Source: Siderastrea siderea
Lineage: Eukaryota > Cnidaria > Anthozoa > Scleractinia > Rhizangiidae
Assembly (NCBI GenBank): GCA_964030785.1
Contig: CAXIQD010000377.1
Span: 41,001-105,000, forward strand
DNA length: 64,000 nt
Direction of reading: 5' to 3'
Of the stretch, positions 1 through 8,696 are shown piece after piece. Position 1 is the first letter of the stretch. The number at the start of each line of letters is the position of its first letter. Both the position numbers and the translations under genes were made by a program. A model generated the notes under the pieces. The model was not told the DNA's origin, did not search any database, and saw nothing but the letters and a program-made list of their open reading frames with translations.

Positions 1-1
1 T

Positions 2-835
2 GAAGACGAAACCAAACGTCAGCAATACCTTCGAGAGTACTTCGAGCATGAAGGCATTCAATTGGAGTACGCCAACATCAAAAAGAATCCGGGGTTGCGT
101 ACCCTCGCTAAAATGATGCTCAATTCCATGTGGGGCAAGTTTGGACAACGTCTGAACAAGACCCAAGTCGAAACGTTTGATAACCCTCAAGCCTTCCACC
201 GTTTTCTAGATACCAGTACTTTGGAGGTACGTCACGTATCAGTTATCAATGACCACTTAGTGGAGGTGCATTACCAGTACCAAGACGAAGACATCCCCGT
301 GTCACCTAACCTCAATATCTTCGTGGCTTGTTTCACTACCTGTTGGGCCCGGCTCCGACTGTATGCAGCCCTGGAACAGCTAGGGGAACGTGTCCTCTAC
401 TACGACACGGACTCCGTCATCTACTGGACGGACGAGAATCAAGCAACCCCGGTCTTGGGTGATTACCTCGGCGAGTTTACGAGTGAATTGGACCCTGACG
501 ATTTCATTGTGGAATTTGTCTCAGGGGGTCCCAAGAACTATGGATACCAAACCCAGAAGGGCCACGTCGAGTGCAAGGTGCGAGGGTTCCGCCTTAACAG
601 CGAAGGCAAAACCCAATTGAATTACAACATCATGCGTCAGAATGTCCTGGACGAAATCCAGAAGCCCCTTCTACGTCCACGCCAAACCCAAGTGGTCAAA
701 TCATACCAGATCGTGCGCGATCCCAAACACTACCAACTGTACACCTTCCCCGAATACAAACGATACCAGTTAGTCTACGACAAGAGAGTCGTGGATCCTG
801 TCACCTTCCAGACCTACCCTTATGGATACCAGTGA
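2..835 (+). CDS. Protein-primed family B DNA polymerase, C-terminal part (Polinton type)
   Basis: The frame is open from the window edge, so the start is missing; 277 residues remain before the TGA at 833-835. It would copy the element's linear DNA from a protein primer. Two polymerase motifs are visible: KMMLNSMWGKFGQR (motif B, lysine, NS and G positions, about residues 36-49) and YYDTDSVIY (motif C, YxDTDS metal-binding aspartates, about residues 133-141). A KNPGLRTLAK segment leads into motif B. The type B polymerase call is sure. Assigning it to a Polinton rather than another self-synthesising element or related virus-like element is inference from the animal genome context and the element end at 1488. 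No internal stop is seen. Confidence 0.85.
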   Translation, partial: EDETKRQQYLREYFEHEGIQLEYANIKKNPGLRTLAKMMLNSMWGKFGQRLNKTQVETFDNPQAFHRFLDTSTLEVRHVSVINDHLVEVHYQYQDEDIPVSPNLNIFVACFTTCWARLRLYAALEQLGERVLYYDTDSVIYWTDENQATPVLGDYLGEFTSELDPDDFIVEFVSGGPKNYGYQTQKGHVECKVRGFRLNSEGKTQLNYNIMRQNVLDEIQKPLLRPRQTQVVKSYQIVRDPKHYQLYTFPEYKRYQLVYDKRVVDPVTFQTYPYGYQ

Positions 836-1052
836 GAAATGTTGCCCCAACAAGATCATCGATTGTGAACAGTGTGATCGAGAACATTTGGCACCACCAC
901 CACCACCCCCATTCTACAGTTCCTTTGCCATACCTTTAATGAGAAATCAAGCATATCAACGTCAACTACAACAATGGATCCGTGACAACAACCAATGGCG
1001 AAGAATAACTCGATGTCAAAAACAATGGTGGGGACCCTCTATTGAACATTAA
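822..1052 (+). CDS. Small hypothetical ORF overlapping the polymerase end
   Basis: A 76-residue frame starts at an ATG inside the last codons of the polymerase frame (14-bp overlap) and ends at 1052. It has a Cys-rich start (CCPN, CEQC), a run of six prolines and a basic, Gln/Trp-rich end. I do not recognise it. The overlap may be chance, or it may be a compact element gene. Nothing else supports translation. Confidence 0.25.
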   Translation: MDTSEKCCPNKIIDCEQCDREHLAPPPPPPFYSSFAIPLMRNQAYQRQLQQWIRDNNQWRRITRCQKQWWGPSIEH

Positions 1053-1488
1053 CGAATTGTCGTCTGTTAAAAGGAACTCAAAGGAACACTCACATCAAAG
1101 AAGAACTCAAAGTCATCATGGAACCCTTATTTTTTTTTTTTTCTCACTTATTGTGAAAAAAAAGTATGACAATAAATTATTTTTTTATTTTCTTGTTGTT
1201 GTTTTTCAGTCAAGGACCACCCCCGTTCCCCAAATTGGACTTTGGACTTTGAGCCCGCGTTTTCTCAGCGGGTTTACTTCCCCTTGAGCCCACGATCCCT
1301 TTTTCCTACTCGTCAGCGGTTTCCCTTTCCAAATCACGTGACTTCCGGTTGCATGAGCCCGCAATCCCCTTTTTCCGACTGGTCAGCGGTTTCCCCCTCT
1401 TAAAAACACGTGACTTCCGGTTCCGGTTATGACGTCATCCTTACATCAAAACGAGGCTCACTTGGCCTAGTGATCCCCCTTTACTACT
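1053..1488. promoter_or_regulatory. Polinton terminal region with duplicated CACGTG/CTTCCGG motifs and a CRE palindrome
   Basis: This is non-coding terminal DNA. After A/T-rich sequence with an AATAAA near 1170, a unit of about 80 bp starting TGAGCCC occurs twice (about 1269-1350 and 1351-1425), with a third partial start at about 1249. Each copy ends CACGTGACTTCCGGTT, an E-box fused to an ETS-like CTTCCGG core. Just downstream is a perfect TGACGTCA palindrome (about 1431-1438). These look like promoter elements inside a terminal repeat. Function is inferred from motif shape only. Confidence 0.4.
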
Positions 1489-1829
1489 GTAGACGAAACT
1501 CGTAAGAAAAAGTTAAGGCATTTCAAGTGACAAAAAAACAACGTCTCGTTGTTGCGCTTCGAGTTACTTGATGTCACAGGCGGTTGATTTGATGTCACAA
1601 ATGACATTCGAACCTTGTCGCGCGCTAAAGAAAAAAGGTTGCGTTCGCTGATGGCTCGTGTCAAACTTAACGGTGCAGTTTTTGATTTCTTCCTTTGAAG
1701 TTGCTTTTTCTTGTCCTGGCTGAATTTTGCCCTTCAATATTCCCTTAGTTAACCAATCTGCCCTTAGAATAAAACAACAAAATTGAAACTGAAACAAAAT
1801 CAATAAGAGCAAAAGAAAATGAAACGAAG

Positions 1830-1950
1830 AAGCCTACAACACGAGGGGTTCCCAAGTGGTCACCCAGCTAAGTACTAACCTCGCCCGACAGGGCTTGACT
1901 TCGGTGATCGGACGAGAACCGGTTTTTTTCCCTGTGGTGTGGTCGTAGAC
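1830..1950 (-). rRNA. 5S ribosomal RNA gene, array copy 1
   Basis: The minus strand starts GTCTACGACCACACCACAGG and ends CTCGTGTTGTAGGCTT, matching the conserved 5S ends that pair to form helix I. The core GTCAAGCCCTGTCGGGCGAG followed by GTTAGTACTTAGCTGGGTGA matches the universal 5S internal promoter region (boxes A to C). Length is 121 nt, as expected for a eukaryotic 5S. RNA polymerase III transcribes such genes through TFIIIA bound inside the gene. Confidence 0.96.
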
Positions 1951-2285
1951 GAAAATCGTAAGAAAAAGTTAAGGCATTTCAAGTGACAAGAAAACAACGT
2001 CTCGTTGTTGCGCTTCGAGTTACTTGATGTCACAGGCGGTTGATTTGATGTCACAAATGACATTCGAACCTTGTCGCGCGCTAAAGAAAAAAGGTTGCGT
2101 TCGCTGATGGCTCGTGTCAAACTTAACGGTGCAGTTTTTGATTTCTTCCTTTGAAGTTGCTTTTTCTTGTCCTGGCTGAATTTTGCCCTTCAATATTCCC
2201 TTAGTTGACCAATCTGCCCTTAGAATAAAACAACAAAATTGAAACTGAAACAAAATCAATAAGAGCAAAAGAAAATGAAACGAAG

Positions 2286-2406
2286 AAGCCTACAACACGA
2301 GGGGTTCCCAAGTGGTCACCCAGCTAAGTACTAACCTCGCCCGACAGGGCTTGACTTCGGTGATCGGACGAGAACCGGTTTTTTTCCCTGTGGTGTGGTC
2401 GTAGAC
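2286..2406 (-). rRNA. 5S ribosomal RNA gene, array copy 2
   Basis: Identical in structure and almost in sequence to the copy 456 bp to its left: same conserved ends, same internal promoter, same length of 121 nt. It appears intact. Confidence 0.96.
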
Positions 2407-2741
2407 GAAAATCGTAAGAAAAAGTTAAGGCATTTCAAGTGACAAAAAAACAACGTCTCGTTGTTGCGCTTCGAGTTACTTGATGTCACAGGCGGTTGAT
2501 TTGATGTCACAAATGACATTCGAACCTTGTCGCGCGCTAAAGAAAAAAGGTTGCGTTCGCTGATGGCTCGTGTCAAACTTAACGGTGCAGTTTTTGATTT
2601 CTTCCTTTGAAGTTGCTTTTTCTTGTCCTGGCTGAATTTTGCCCTTCAATATTCCCTTAGTTAACCAATCTGCCCTTAGAATAAAACAACAAAATTGAAA
2701 CTGAAACAAAATCAATAAGAGCAAAAGAAAATGAAACGAAG

Positions 2742-2862
2742 AAGCCTACAACACGAGGGGTTCCCAAGTGGTCACCCAGCTAAGTACTAACCTCGCCCGA
2801 CAGGGCTTGACTTCGGTGATCGGACGAGAACCGGTTTTTTTCCCTGTGGTGTGGTCGTAGAC
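2742..2862 (-). rRNA. 5S ribosomal RNA gene, array copy 3
   Basis: Third complete gene of the homogeneous array, exactly one 456-bp period on. Both conserved ends and the internal control region are present. It appears intact. Confidence 0.96.
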
Positions 2863-3197
2863 GAAAATCGTAAGAAAAAGTTAAGGCATTTCAAGTGACA
2901 AAGAAACAACGTCTCGTTGTTGCGCTTCGAGTTACTTGATGTCACAGGCGGTTGATTTGATGTCACAAATGACATTCGAACCTTGTCGCGCGCTAAAGAA
3001 AAAAGGTTGCGTTCGCTGATGGCTCGTGTCAAACTTAACGGTGCAGTTTTTGATTTCTTCCTTTGAAGTTGCTTTTTCTTGTCCTGGCTGAATTTTGCCC
3101 TTCAATATTCCCTTAGTTAACCAATCTGCCCTTAGAATAAAACAACAAAATTGAAACTGAAACAAAATCAATAAGAGCAAAAGAAAATGAAACGAAG

Positions 3198-3298
3198 GAG
3201 CCTACAACACGAGGGGTTCCCAAGTGGTCACCCAGCTAAGTACTAACCTCGCCCGACAGGGCTTGACTTCGGTGATCGGACGAGAACCGGTTTTTTTT
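3198..3298 (-). pseudogene. 5S rRNA gene 3' part, split by LINE copy A
   Basis: The last 100 or so nt of a 5S gene are present, including the internal promoter, up to the ACCGGTTCTCGTC segment and an A/T run. There the 3' end of a LINE begins. The first ~21 nt of the gene are missing. One base differs from its array sisters near the 3' end (GGAGCC against GAAGCC on the plus strand). Confidence 0.9.
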
Positions 3299-4970
3299 TT
3301 TTGTCTAAAAAGGCTTACAGAGAGCTGTTTTTATTTACATTTTAAAAAGAAAGTGTTACTTTAAGTTACTATTCACTAGCAAGCTTAACAGCTACTTTTT
3401 TGCGTTATATCTTTCCCTACGTTGTGCTAATAATCTATTGACTAAGTTAGAAAGTAAATACTAAACTATTGTTCTCCGCTTTTGCGAAGGCCTCCCCTAT
3501 GCACCAGTCATAACGGAAGTAGAACTGAGAGTGTTTAGATACATAGAACTTGAATTGGAAACGTAAATGCGACTTAATTATAGCTGCAAAGATAGCTTCT
3601 GGTGGTAAAGTAGTATTGTGAACCCTGTGATATACAGCAGACTTATGGATGGCGTAACGAGCTATTGTAAGAGTCCAGTTAATCAAATCTGCATTCCGTT
3701 TACCAAATGGATCATCCGCTCTTGGAATCTTGCCCAATAATTTTAGCCCTGTAGTAAGAGGTAGATTGTTGTTTGAAATCTTGTCAACGAAAGTCTGTAC
3801 GTGGTTCCAGAAATTATCAATGGTGGGACACTCAATAATAGAGTGCTCAACTGTGTCTGTTGCCCCACATCGCTGACAATCGGCTGTGTCGTAAACACCC
3901 ATCCTGGTTAGCGATAAAGCTGTAGGTAATACTCTGTGCGCTATTTTCCAATTGACGTCACCCTGCTTGTTGGTAATTAAAGGTGAATATAATGTTCGCC
4001 ACTGTTTCGCATTAAATGCCGGTTCCGGCTGTAGCGTTTGTTTCCAGTAGTCAACTGCGGGTACAACAGGCTTTTGAGTTTGGTGTAACTGGGCATAAAA
4101 ATTTCGAGTTTTGCATTGCAAAATACTCCTAGGGGGTTGCCCAGGGTTTGGATTATTGATATCAAAACATGGTTGAAGAGTGGAAGGTTCTCGCGATTGG
4201 TCAGTACAGATGATTCGAGCCTATTTCTGGGGGATAGCAGAATGGATTTCGTTTAGCTCGCGCGCAGTTCTTGAGAGAGTGCGAGTATCGTTGTCTCATG
4301 TTAGAATCTCGTGAATGGCACGCGTGGGCAGATAGCCTAGGACGGCTTCGTAGCAGATGTCTTTTACCCGATCAATACCTGCAGCCACCCAATCCGCGTA
4401 AGAGAGTGGCTTGTCATGGACAGTTATCAGTTCGTTAAGGAAAAGCGGCTCATTAAGTATGTCCACAAGCGTTTCGGGGATATGCGTGCGCGTTCGATGC
4501 TGTTTATGCTTGTGCCAGGCAATCACTAACTCCTTATGGAAAGTCAATGCGCTGCGGTGAGTAATCAAGTGCAAGGACTAGTTTGTCAAGGCGCATTTTT
4601 GACACACGTAGAAAGTAAGCGGTGAAATATTTCCAATGTGCATCCTCCCCCGATAAGAGCCTCTTTAGCGTGTTCAATCTAAAAGCTTGGATTTTTGTCT
4701 CGAGCCGAGGAATGTTGAAACCGCCTTCTTTAAGTCGAAGGGCTAGTATGTCCCTGTTTACGAGAGGATGCTTGTTGTTCCAAAAGAAACTGTATATGGC
4801 CTGCTCTATCTGCGAAACTGCCCAAGAAGGCATGGATAGCGACGTAGCATTATACCACAGAGTTGAGGTTAGAAGACCATTTATTACGAGGGCTTTGCCC
4901 TTGAAGCTCAATTCTCTATGACGCCATGCAGCAATGATGTTATTAACCTTCTGAATCTTCGAGTCCCAGT
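3299..4970 (-). mobile_element. 5S-targeted Tx1-like LINE, copy A, 5'-truncated
   Basis: About 1.67 kb of the 3' part of the LINE family also present at 5437, 39998, 45675 and 56983. On the minus strand it ends with the family's 3' hairpin region and GCCTTTTTAGACAA, followed by the A run and ACCGGTTCTCGTC of the 5S target. Its 5' side stops inside ORF2 at 4968-4970, where it meets a plus-strand 5S fragment across a shared AGT. It belongs to the B/D subfamily by 3' UTR and coding sequence. Confidence 0.92.
3447..4970 (-). pseudogene. LINE copy A ORF2 C-terminal remnant
   Basis: This encodes the region after the reverse transcriptase core and the C-terminal domain of ORF2. Blocks are open at 4534-4970, 4296-4574 and 3447-4121, separated by frameshifts and stops; an ORF runs out of the LINE into the adjoining 5S sequence to 5022. 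A 14-bp loss near 4548 (between the codons for QRID and TFHKEL) breaks the first frame. The C-terminal Cys/His finger CQRCGATDTVEHSIIEC (C-x2-C-x8-H-x4-C) is retained. Not functional. Confidence 0.9.
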
Positions 4971-5014
4971 ACTTAGCTGGGTGACCACTTGGGAACTCCT
5001 CGTGTTGTAGGCTT
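4968..5014 (+). pseudogene. 5S rRNA gene 3' fragment at the inversion junction
   Basis: The last 47 nt of a 5S gene on the plus strand (AGTACTTAGCTGGGTGACC to GTTGTAGGCTT). It directly abuts minus-strand LINE copy A. All 5S pieces to the left are minus strand and all to the right are plus strand. Confidence 0.9.
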
Positions 5015-5395
5015 CGTTTCATTTTCTTTTGCTCTTATCGATTTTGTTTTAGTTTCAATTTTGTTGTTTTATTCTAAGGGCAGATTGGTTTTCTAAGGGA
5101 ATATTGGAGGGCAAAATTCAGCCAGGACAAGAAAAAGCAACTTCAAAGGAAGAAATCAAAAACGTGCACCGTTAAGTTTGACACGAGCCATCAGCGAACG
5201 CAACCTTTGTTCTTTAGCGCGCGACAAGGTTCGTATTTCATTTGTGACATCAAATCAACCGCCTGTGACATCAAGTAACTCGAAGCGCAACAACTGAGAC
5301 GTTAATTGCGCGATTTTAAGGCCATATTGCAGCAGCAGCATGCATTCTTTGTTTTTCTGTCACTTGAAATGCCTCAACTTTTTCTTACGGTTTTC
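5015..5395 (+). repeat. 5S intergenic spacer, plus-array type
   Basis: Homologous to the minus-array spacer but longer. It carries about 50-60 extra bp (around GTTTTTAAGGCCATATTGCAGC AGCATGCATTC) between the CAACGAGACGTT block and the TGTCACTTGAAATGCC block. No gene is seen. Confidence 0.85.
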
Positions 5396-5436
5396 GTCTA
5401 CGACCACACCAGAGGGAAAAAACCGGTTCTCGTCCG
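5396..5436 (+). pseudogene. 5S rRNA gene 5' fragment (41 nt) before LINE copy B
   Basis: GTCTACGACCACACC to CGGTTCTCGTCCG, the first 41 nt of a 5S gene. LINE copy B starts at the next base. The segment from the A run to CGTCCG recurs after the LINE's 3' end, so it is the target-site duplication. Confidence 0.9.
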
Positions 5437-5605
5437 CTGTGATAATCGGTTTGAATCCTGTGTTAGTTGAAGGTATTGGGAGCGATAATTAGTTTCTGTC
5501 GGTTGGCTAGCGTTTGAATCTGTAGTTTTGTGATTTATTTTGGTCGAAAACCTATTGGATCAGAAGTTCTGCGACAAGAGGGATCTCGCTTTCCGGCAAG
5601 CCAAT

Positions 5606-6565
5606 ATGGCTGGCCTGAAAGGTCGAAGCGTTACCTTCAAGATACCATATTTGCTGAGCCTGAGAGAGCTGAAGGCTGCGATTGAGAAAGAACTCGAATC
5701 TGGTATTATTGTTTTTCAAGATCTCGGCAGCGGAGAGTTTCTGTTGGAGCTCGAAACCGGCGGCGATGAGGAATCTTTGATCGAAGAAGGATTTGATGTC
5801 GGCGAAGCTCATATCAACTGTCACCCGCCGAACGCCCAATACACAAATGTCAGCATCATCGGTCTACGTTCCTACATTGAGGACCAAAATGTCAAAGATG
5901 TTTTAAGTAAATACGGCGAAATCAAAGGCGAAGTGATTCGCCTCAAACATAAAGCCGATCACGAGTTAGCGGGGCTACAAAACGGCAATCGACTAGTCAA
6001 AGTATTGCTCGGTAAAAAGTCTATCCCTTATTCTTTACGGATTGCAGGAGAATGGTGCAGGATCATTCATAACAATCAGCAGCCGGTAGGTAGTCAGTGT
6101 CATGAAATGGGTCACACTCGGAAAAGATGTCCTGAAATTGAATGTAGAATCTGTAAAGAGAGAGGGCATATGTCCTATGTGTGCCAACAAATAAATGCTC
6201 GAGTTGAAGAGGATCAAGAGGAGGAAAATGAGAATATTGCAGAGCCAGAGTCTTCAATGCCAGCTGATGTGCCTGAAAATGTTATACCAGTGAATAATAC
6301 GCCTGTCAGTGATGAGGAATCTAGTTGTGAAATTTCGGAGAATAAACCTGAACGTAAAGAACCTAAAGAGCATAAAGACGAGAACCCCGAAGAAATGGAA
6401 ACGGATCATAGAGTACAGGGATGTAAGCGTCAACACTCAGCAGACTCAGACTCAGATGTAAAAACGCCGAGTCGTCGGCAACGTATTAACCCAGTCCCGA
6501 ACTTGAACAATGCAAGACAGCGCGAAAAAAACGTTGGATCATCGACTAGTGAAAGTCTTTCATAA
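5606..6565 (+). CDS. LINE copy B ORF1 protein (RNA-binding, RRM-like plus CCHC knuckles)
   Basis: 319 residues from the ATG in a CCAATATGG context; the frame is open upstream to 5540 without an ATG. ORF1 proteins of this type bind element RNA and form the ribonucleoprotein. An RRM-like stretch (about residues 80-137, with NVSIIGLRSYIED and NGNRLVKVLL) precedes two zinc knuckles. Knuckle 2 is intact (CRICKERGHMSYVC, residues 180-193). Knuckle 1 has lost its first cysteine: residue 162 is Gly here but Cys in copy D. The tail is acidic, then basic (KRQHSADSDSDVKTPSRRQR). The frame is otherwise open. The missing cysteine suggests this copy is no longer fully competent. Confidence 0.85.
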   Translation: MAGLKGRSVTFKIPYLLSLRELKAAIEKELESGIIVFQDLGSGEFLLELETGGDEESLIEEGFDVGEAHINCHPPNAQYTNVSIIGLRSYIEDQNVKDVLSKYGEIKGEVIRLKHKADHELAGLQNGNRLVKVLLGKKSIPYSLRIAGEWCRIIHNNQQPVGSQCHEMGHTRKRCPEIECRICKERGHMSYVCQQINARVEEDQEEENENIAEPESSMPADVPENVIPVNNTPVSDEESSCEISENKPERKEPKEHKDENPEEMETDHRVQGCKRQHSADSDSDVKTPSRRQRINPVPNLNNARQREKNVGSSTSESLS

Positions 6566-6591
6566 CGTTTACTTTTAGTTCAAAACGCATC

Positions 6592-7488
6592 ATGGACGTT
6601 TTACGCTCACTATTACTGTCATCAATCATATCAATGGTTATCCTGGCAAGTGTAAATGGTCAGGGACTCCGTTCCCTTGACCGACGGAAATCAGCGTTTT
6701 TGTTTTTCAACCGGAACAAGTTTGATATCATTTTTTTTTGCAAGAAACGCACTGGACTGCTGACCTGGAAATGCAAATCAAACGCGAGTGGGATGATGAA
6801 GTGTATTTTACTCATGGGACTAGCTCGGCGCGAGGTGTTGCCATTTTAACTCATTCGCGCCTTGAGTACAATGTCAGGCAAGTGCAACGCGATGATGAGG
6901 GGCGTTTTTGGGAATTTTGTTAGATATTGATGAACGTACGTTGAACCTTGTTAATGTTTATGCACCTTCAACGGATACTCAGCGGCGAACTTTCTTTGCT
7001 GATTTGGATCAATTTCTCTCTTATGATCACGAAAACATAATTGGAGGGGACTTTAATCGTATTATGGATGCGCGACTAGATAAGCTCGGAGGGAACCCTA
7101 ATGCGCGACAAAGTGCAAGTGCTTTCTTCAATGCAATTTGTGCGCGATATGATTTAGTTGATATTTGGAGGGATCGTCACAAGGATGTACGCAATTTCAC
7201 GTGGACTGGCCGAAATCCGGCGGATAATTCTTTTATTCGTACATGCATCGACCGTTTTCTTACTAGTCGAATAGTTAATCAGTTTGTTACTGTTGCTGAC
7301 ATTAAGTCTTACGCGCACTCCGACCATGATTGTATCAGCTTAACTTTGGATTTTGACAAGGTTCAGCGTGGATCAGGCTATTGGCATTTTAACAATGAAC
7401 TCCTTTCAGACGTGCTTTTTCAAGCGGAAATTGAACAGTTTTGGGCCGGTTGGCAGCAAAAGTTTGACGATTTCTCAGACCCCCTTAA
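6592..7488 (+). pseudogene. LINE copy B ORF2, endonuclease part, broken
   Basis: Encodes the N-terminal APE-type endonuclease that nicks the 5S target. The start MDVLRSLLLSSIISMVILAS leads into NGQGLRS. A one-base change in a T run near 6730 shifts the frame just before the QETHW-equivalent motif. Another shift near 6907 (GGCGTTTTTGG) joins the next block. Then VNVYAPSTDTQRR, IIGGDFN and SYAHSDHDC are seen, the last holding the catalytic SDH motif. The frame is cut at 7488 by the transposon and continues at 36350. Copy D has a TAATG overlap between ORF1 stop and ORF2 start; here it is TAACG. Confidence 0.88.
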
Positions 7489-8050
7489 GTGACAATCTCT
7501 GTAAAAGCGGTCCGCTGCATTTCGGGTCAGAAAATCAATTTCCCTCAAACTTTGCCCACGAAACTATCTTAGACCAAAAGTAAATATAAGCATTTTAGTT
7601 TTTGTAAATACTACAAAACAGTTTTTTTCTAAGCCAAAATCGCTCGCACCGCGAGGTTGCGATTTCAGGCGGTGATGTAGCGCAAAAATAGGGGGTTTTG
7701 ACGACCTCGCCACTTCAAAATGTAGCAATTTCTGGCATGTTATTTATTTTTTTGTCTTAGATTGTTCCTTGAGTAGTACATTGATGTTAAGTTTAGGAAG
7801 ATTTATCGAAGTTTACTGCACCAAAGAAATTTTTTTCCGAAGGCTCTTTTGCCATTAGCGCCAATGACGAAAAGATACACATTTTAAATTCGCCAATACA
7901 CAAAAGTCCAACTCCTTAAACACAGTTCTTCTATTCAGACGAACTAAGCTTAAGTTAAAAAACATGGAAATATAAAAATATGTTGTGGTTTAAGAGATAT
8001 TTTAACACTGCTGATCATCAATTGTTGTGCTTTTTTGAACATGGTGGCCT
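7489..8050 (+). repeat. Left terminal inverted repeat (~560 bp) of the giant transposon
   Basis: Aligns by eye over its full length with the reverse complement of 35786-36345, with scattered substitutions and small indels. Similarity runs from the tip to about TGTGCTTTTTTGAAC. It contains a GCGATTTC.GGCGGTGATG block conserved in both arms. Confidence 0.9.
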
Positions 8051-8696
8051 CAACCGCAAAACAAGAGGCGCACGAGCGAAAATCATATTATATAAATATC
8101 AATGAGTCAGTAGATATATTTGGACTGTAAAACTTCTGAGAAGGCATTAAAAAGGATATTCATCATTTAGAGAGCGGAACGGCCGGGTGTTTGGGGGGAT
8201 CACAGTTCAGTAAAATTATTTTAGTGATAAGCGTAATAGGACTTTAGACCGCACGGTCGGTGTTCACAATTCCTCTATTTTTACGTTCATCACATGGGAA
8301 GCTAAAATAATTTGGGTGAACGGGAACAATAGGTAAATATAGCATTTTGAAAGATGAAACGAAACAACGAATTGACAAAAGGGAGAACGAGCAAAACATA
8401 TTTGATTCAATTTATTACATTTGCGTCACTTCGAAAATGTAACTTTGAAGTGTCACGCAACCAAAACCAAGCATCAAATAAACAATCCCAGTTAGTGCAC
8501 TAAATTTACAGCATATACATGTGGACGGTAAAAACAACTTAGTAGAATAATACTGGCAATTTCCCGAATTAATATACTGAAAAGTGCTAGGAATAGTGAA
8601 CAAATTATTTCCTACCTGTCAATCAAACGTTGTTGCTGTTTACGATCACACGGCGGTCCAAGATATTTGCGCATTCGTATATATGTACAGGTGAAA
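8051..8696 (+). promoter_or_regulatory. Region upstream of the transposase gene
   Basis: 646 bp between the inner edge of the left inverted repeat and the first in-frame ATG. It should hold the promoter and 5' leader. A TATATAAATATC near 8090 and another A/T-rich block are possible TATA elements, but nothing decides the start site. No other gene is seen. Confidence 0.3.

Larger units (their letters stand above)
1..1488 (+). mobile_element. Polinton/Maverick-like element, right end
   Basis: This is the end of a large DNA element whose only recognisable gene here is a protein-primed type B DNA polymerase. The element stops at 1488, and directly after it come 6 bp (1489-1494) identical to the first six bases of a minus-strand 5S gene, followed by normal 5S spacer. 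The end read inward starts AGTAGTAAAGGGGGATC. Starting with AG is consistent with Polinton termini as I recall them. The rest of the element, including integrase, ATPase and capsid genes, lies outside the window, so the class assignment rests on the polymerase alone. Confidence 0.7.
1489..3298 (-). repeat. Tandem 5S rDNA array, 456-bp units, minus strand
   Basis: Four near-identical 456-bp periods are seen, each a 121-bp 5S gene plus a 335-bp spacer. Units differ by only a few substitutions, for example one base in a poly-A run of the spacer. The left end is a 6-bp stub of a 5S gene (1489-1494) cut by the Polinton. The right end is a 5S gene cut by LINE copy A. The spacers hold open frames of 81-82 codons that repeat in register; these follow the repeat and are not genes. 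Confidence 0.95.
5437..7488 (+). mobile_element. 5S-targeted Tx1-like LINE, copy B, 5' part
   Basis: Full 5' end beginning CTGTGATAATCGGTTTGAAT, then ORF1 and the endonuclease part of ORF2. It is cut at a TTAA (7485-7488) by the giant DNA transposon and resumes at 36350. The uninterrupted sister D shows the join (CCCTTAAATGG). Both parts together make an element of about 5.2 kb. By insertion into 5S genes and by its L1/Tx1-type domains it resembles the Mutsu group of 5S-specific elements; that name comes from general knowledge, not from a search. Confidence 0.93.

Noticed and set aside
1467..3180. Repeated 81-82 codon minus-strand frames in the 5S array
   Set aside because: They recur every 456 bp because the 5S spacer does. 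They overlap the rRNA gene and have no domain or leader.
4534..5022. Chimeric LINE/5S minus-strand frame of 162 codons as a fusion gene
   Set aside because: It is simply LINE ORF2 running across the inversion junction into antisense 5S sequence. No start signal or conservation is seen.
7489..7560. piggyBac assignment from the TTAA target alone
   Set aside because: The tips start GTGACAATC rather than a piggyBac-like CCC start, and the protein lacks recognisable piggyBac motifs. Kolobok also uses TTAA, so the target alone does not decide.
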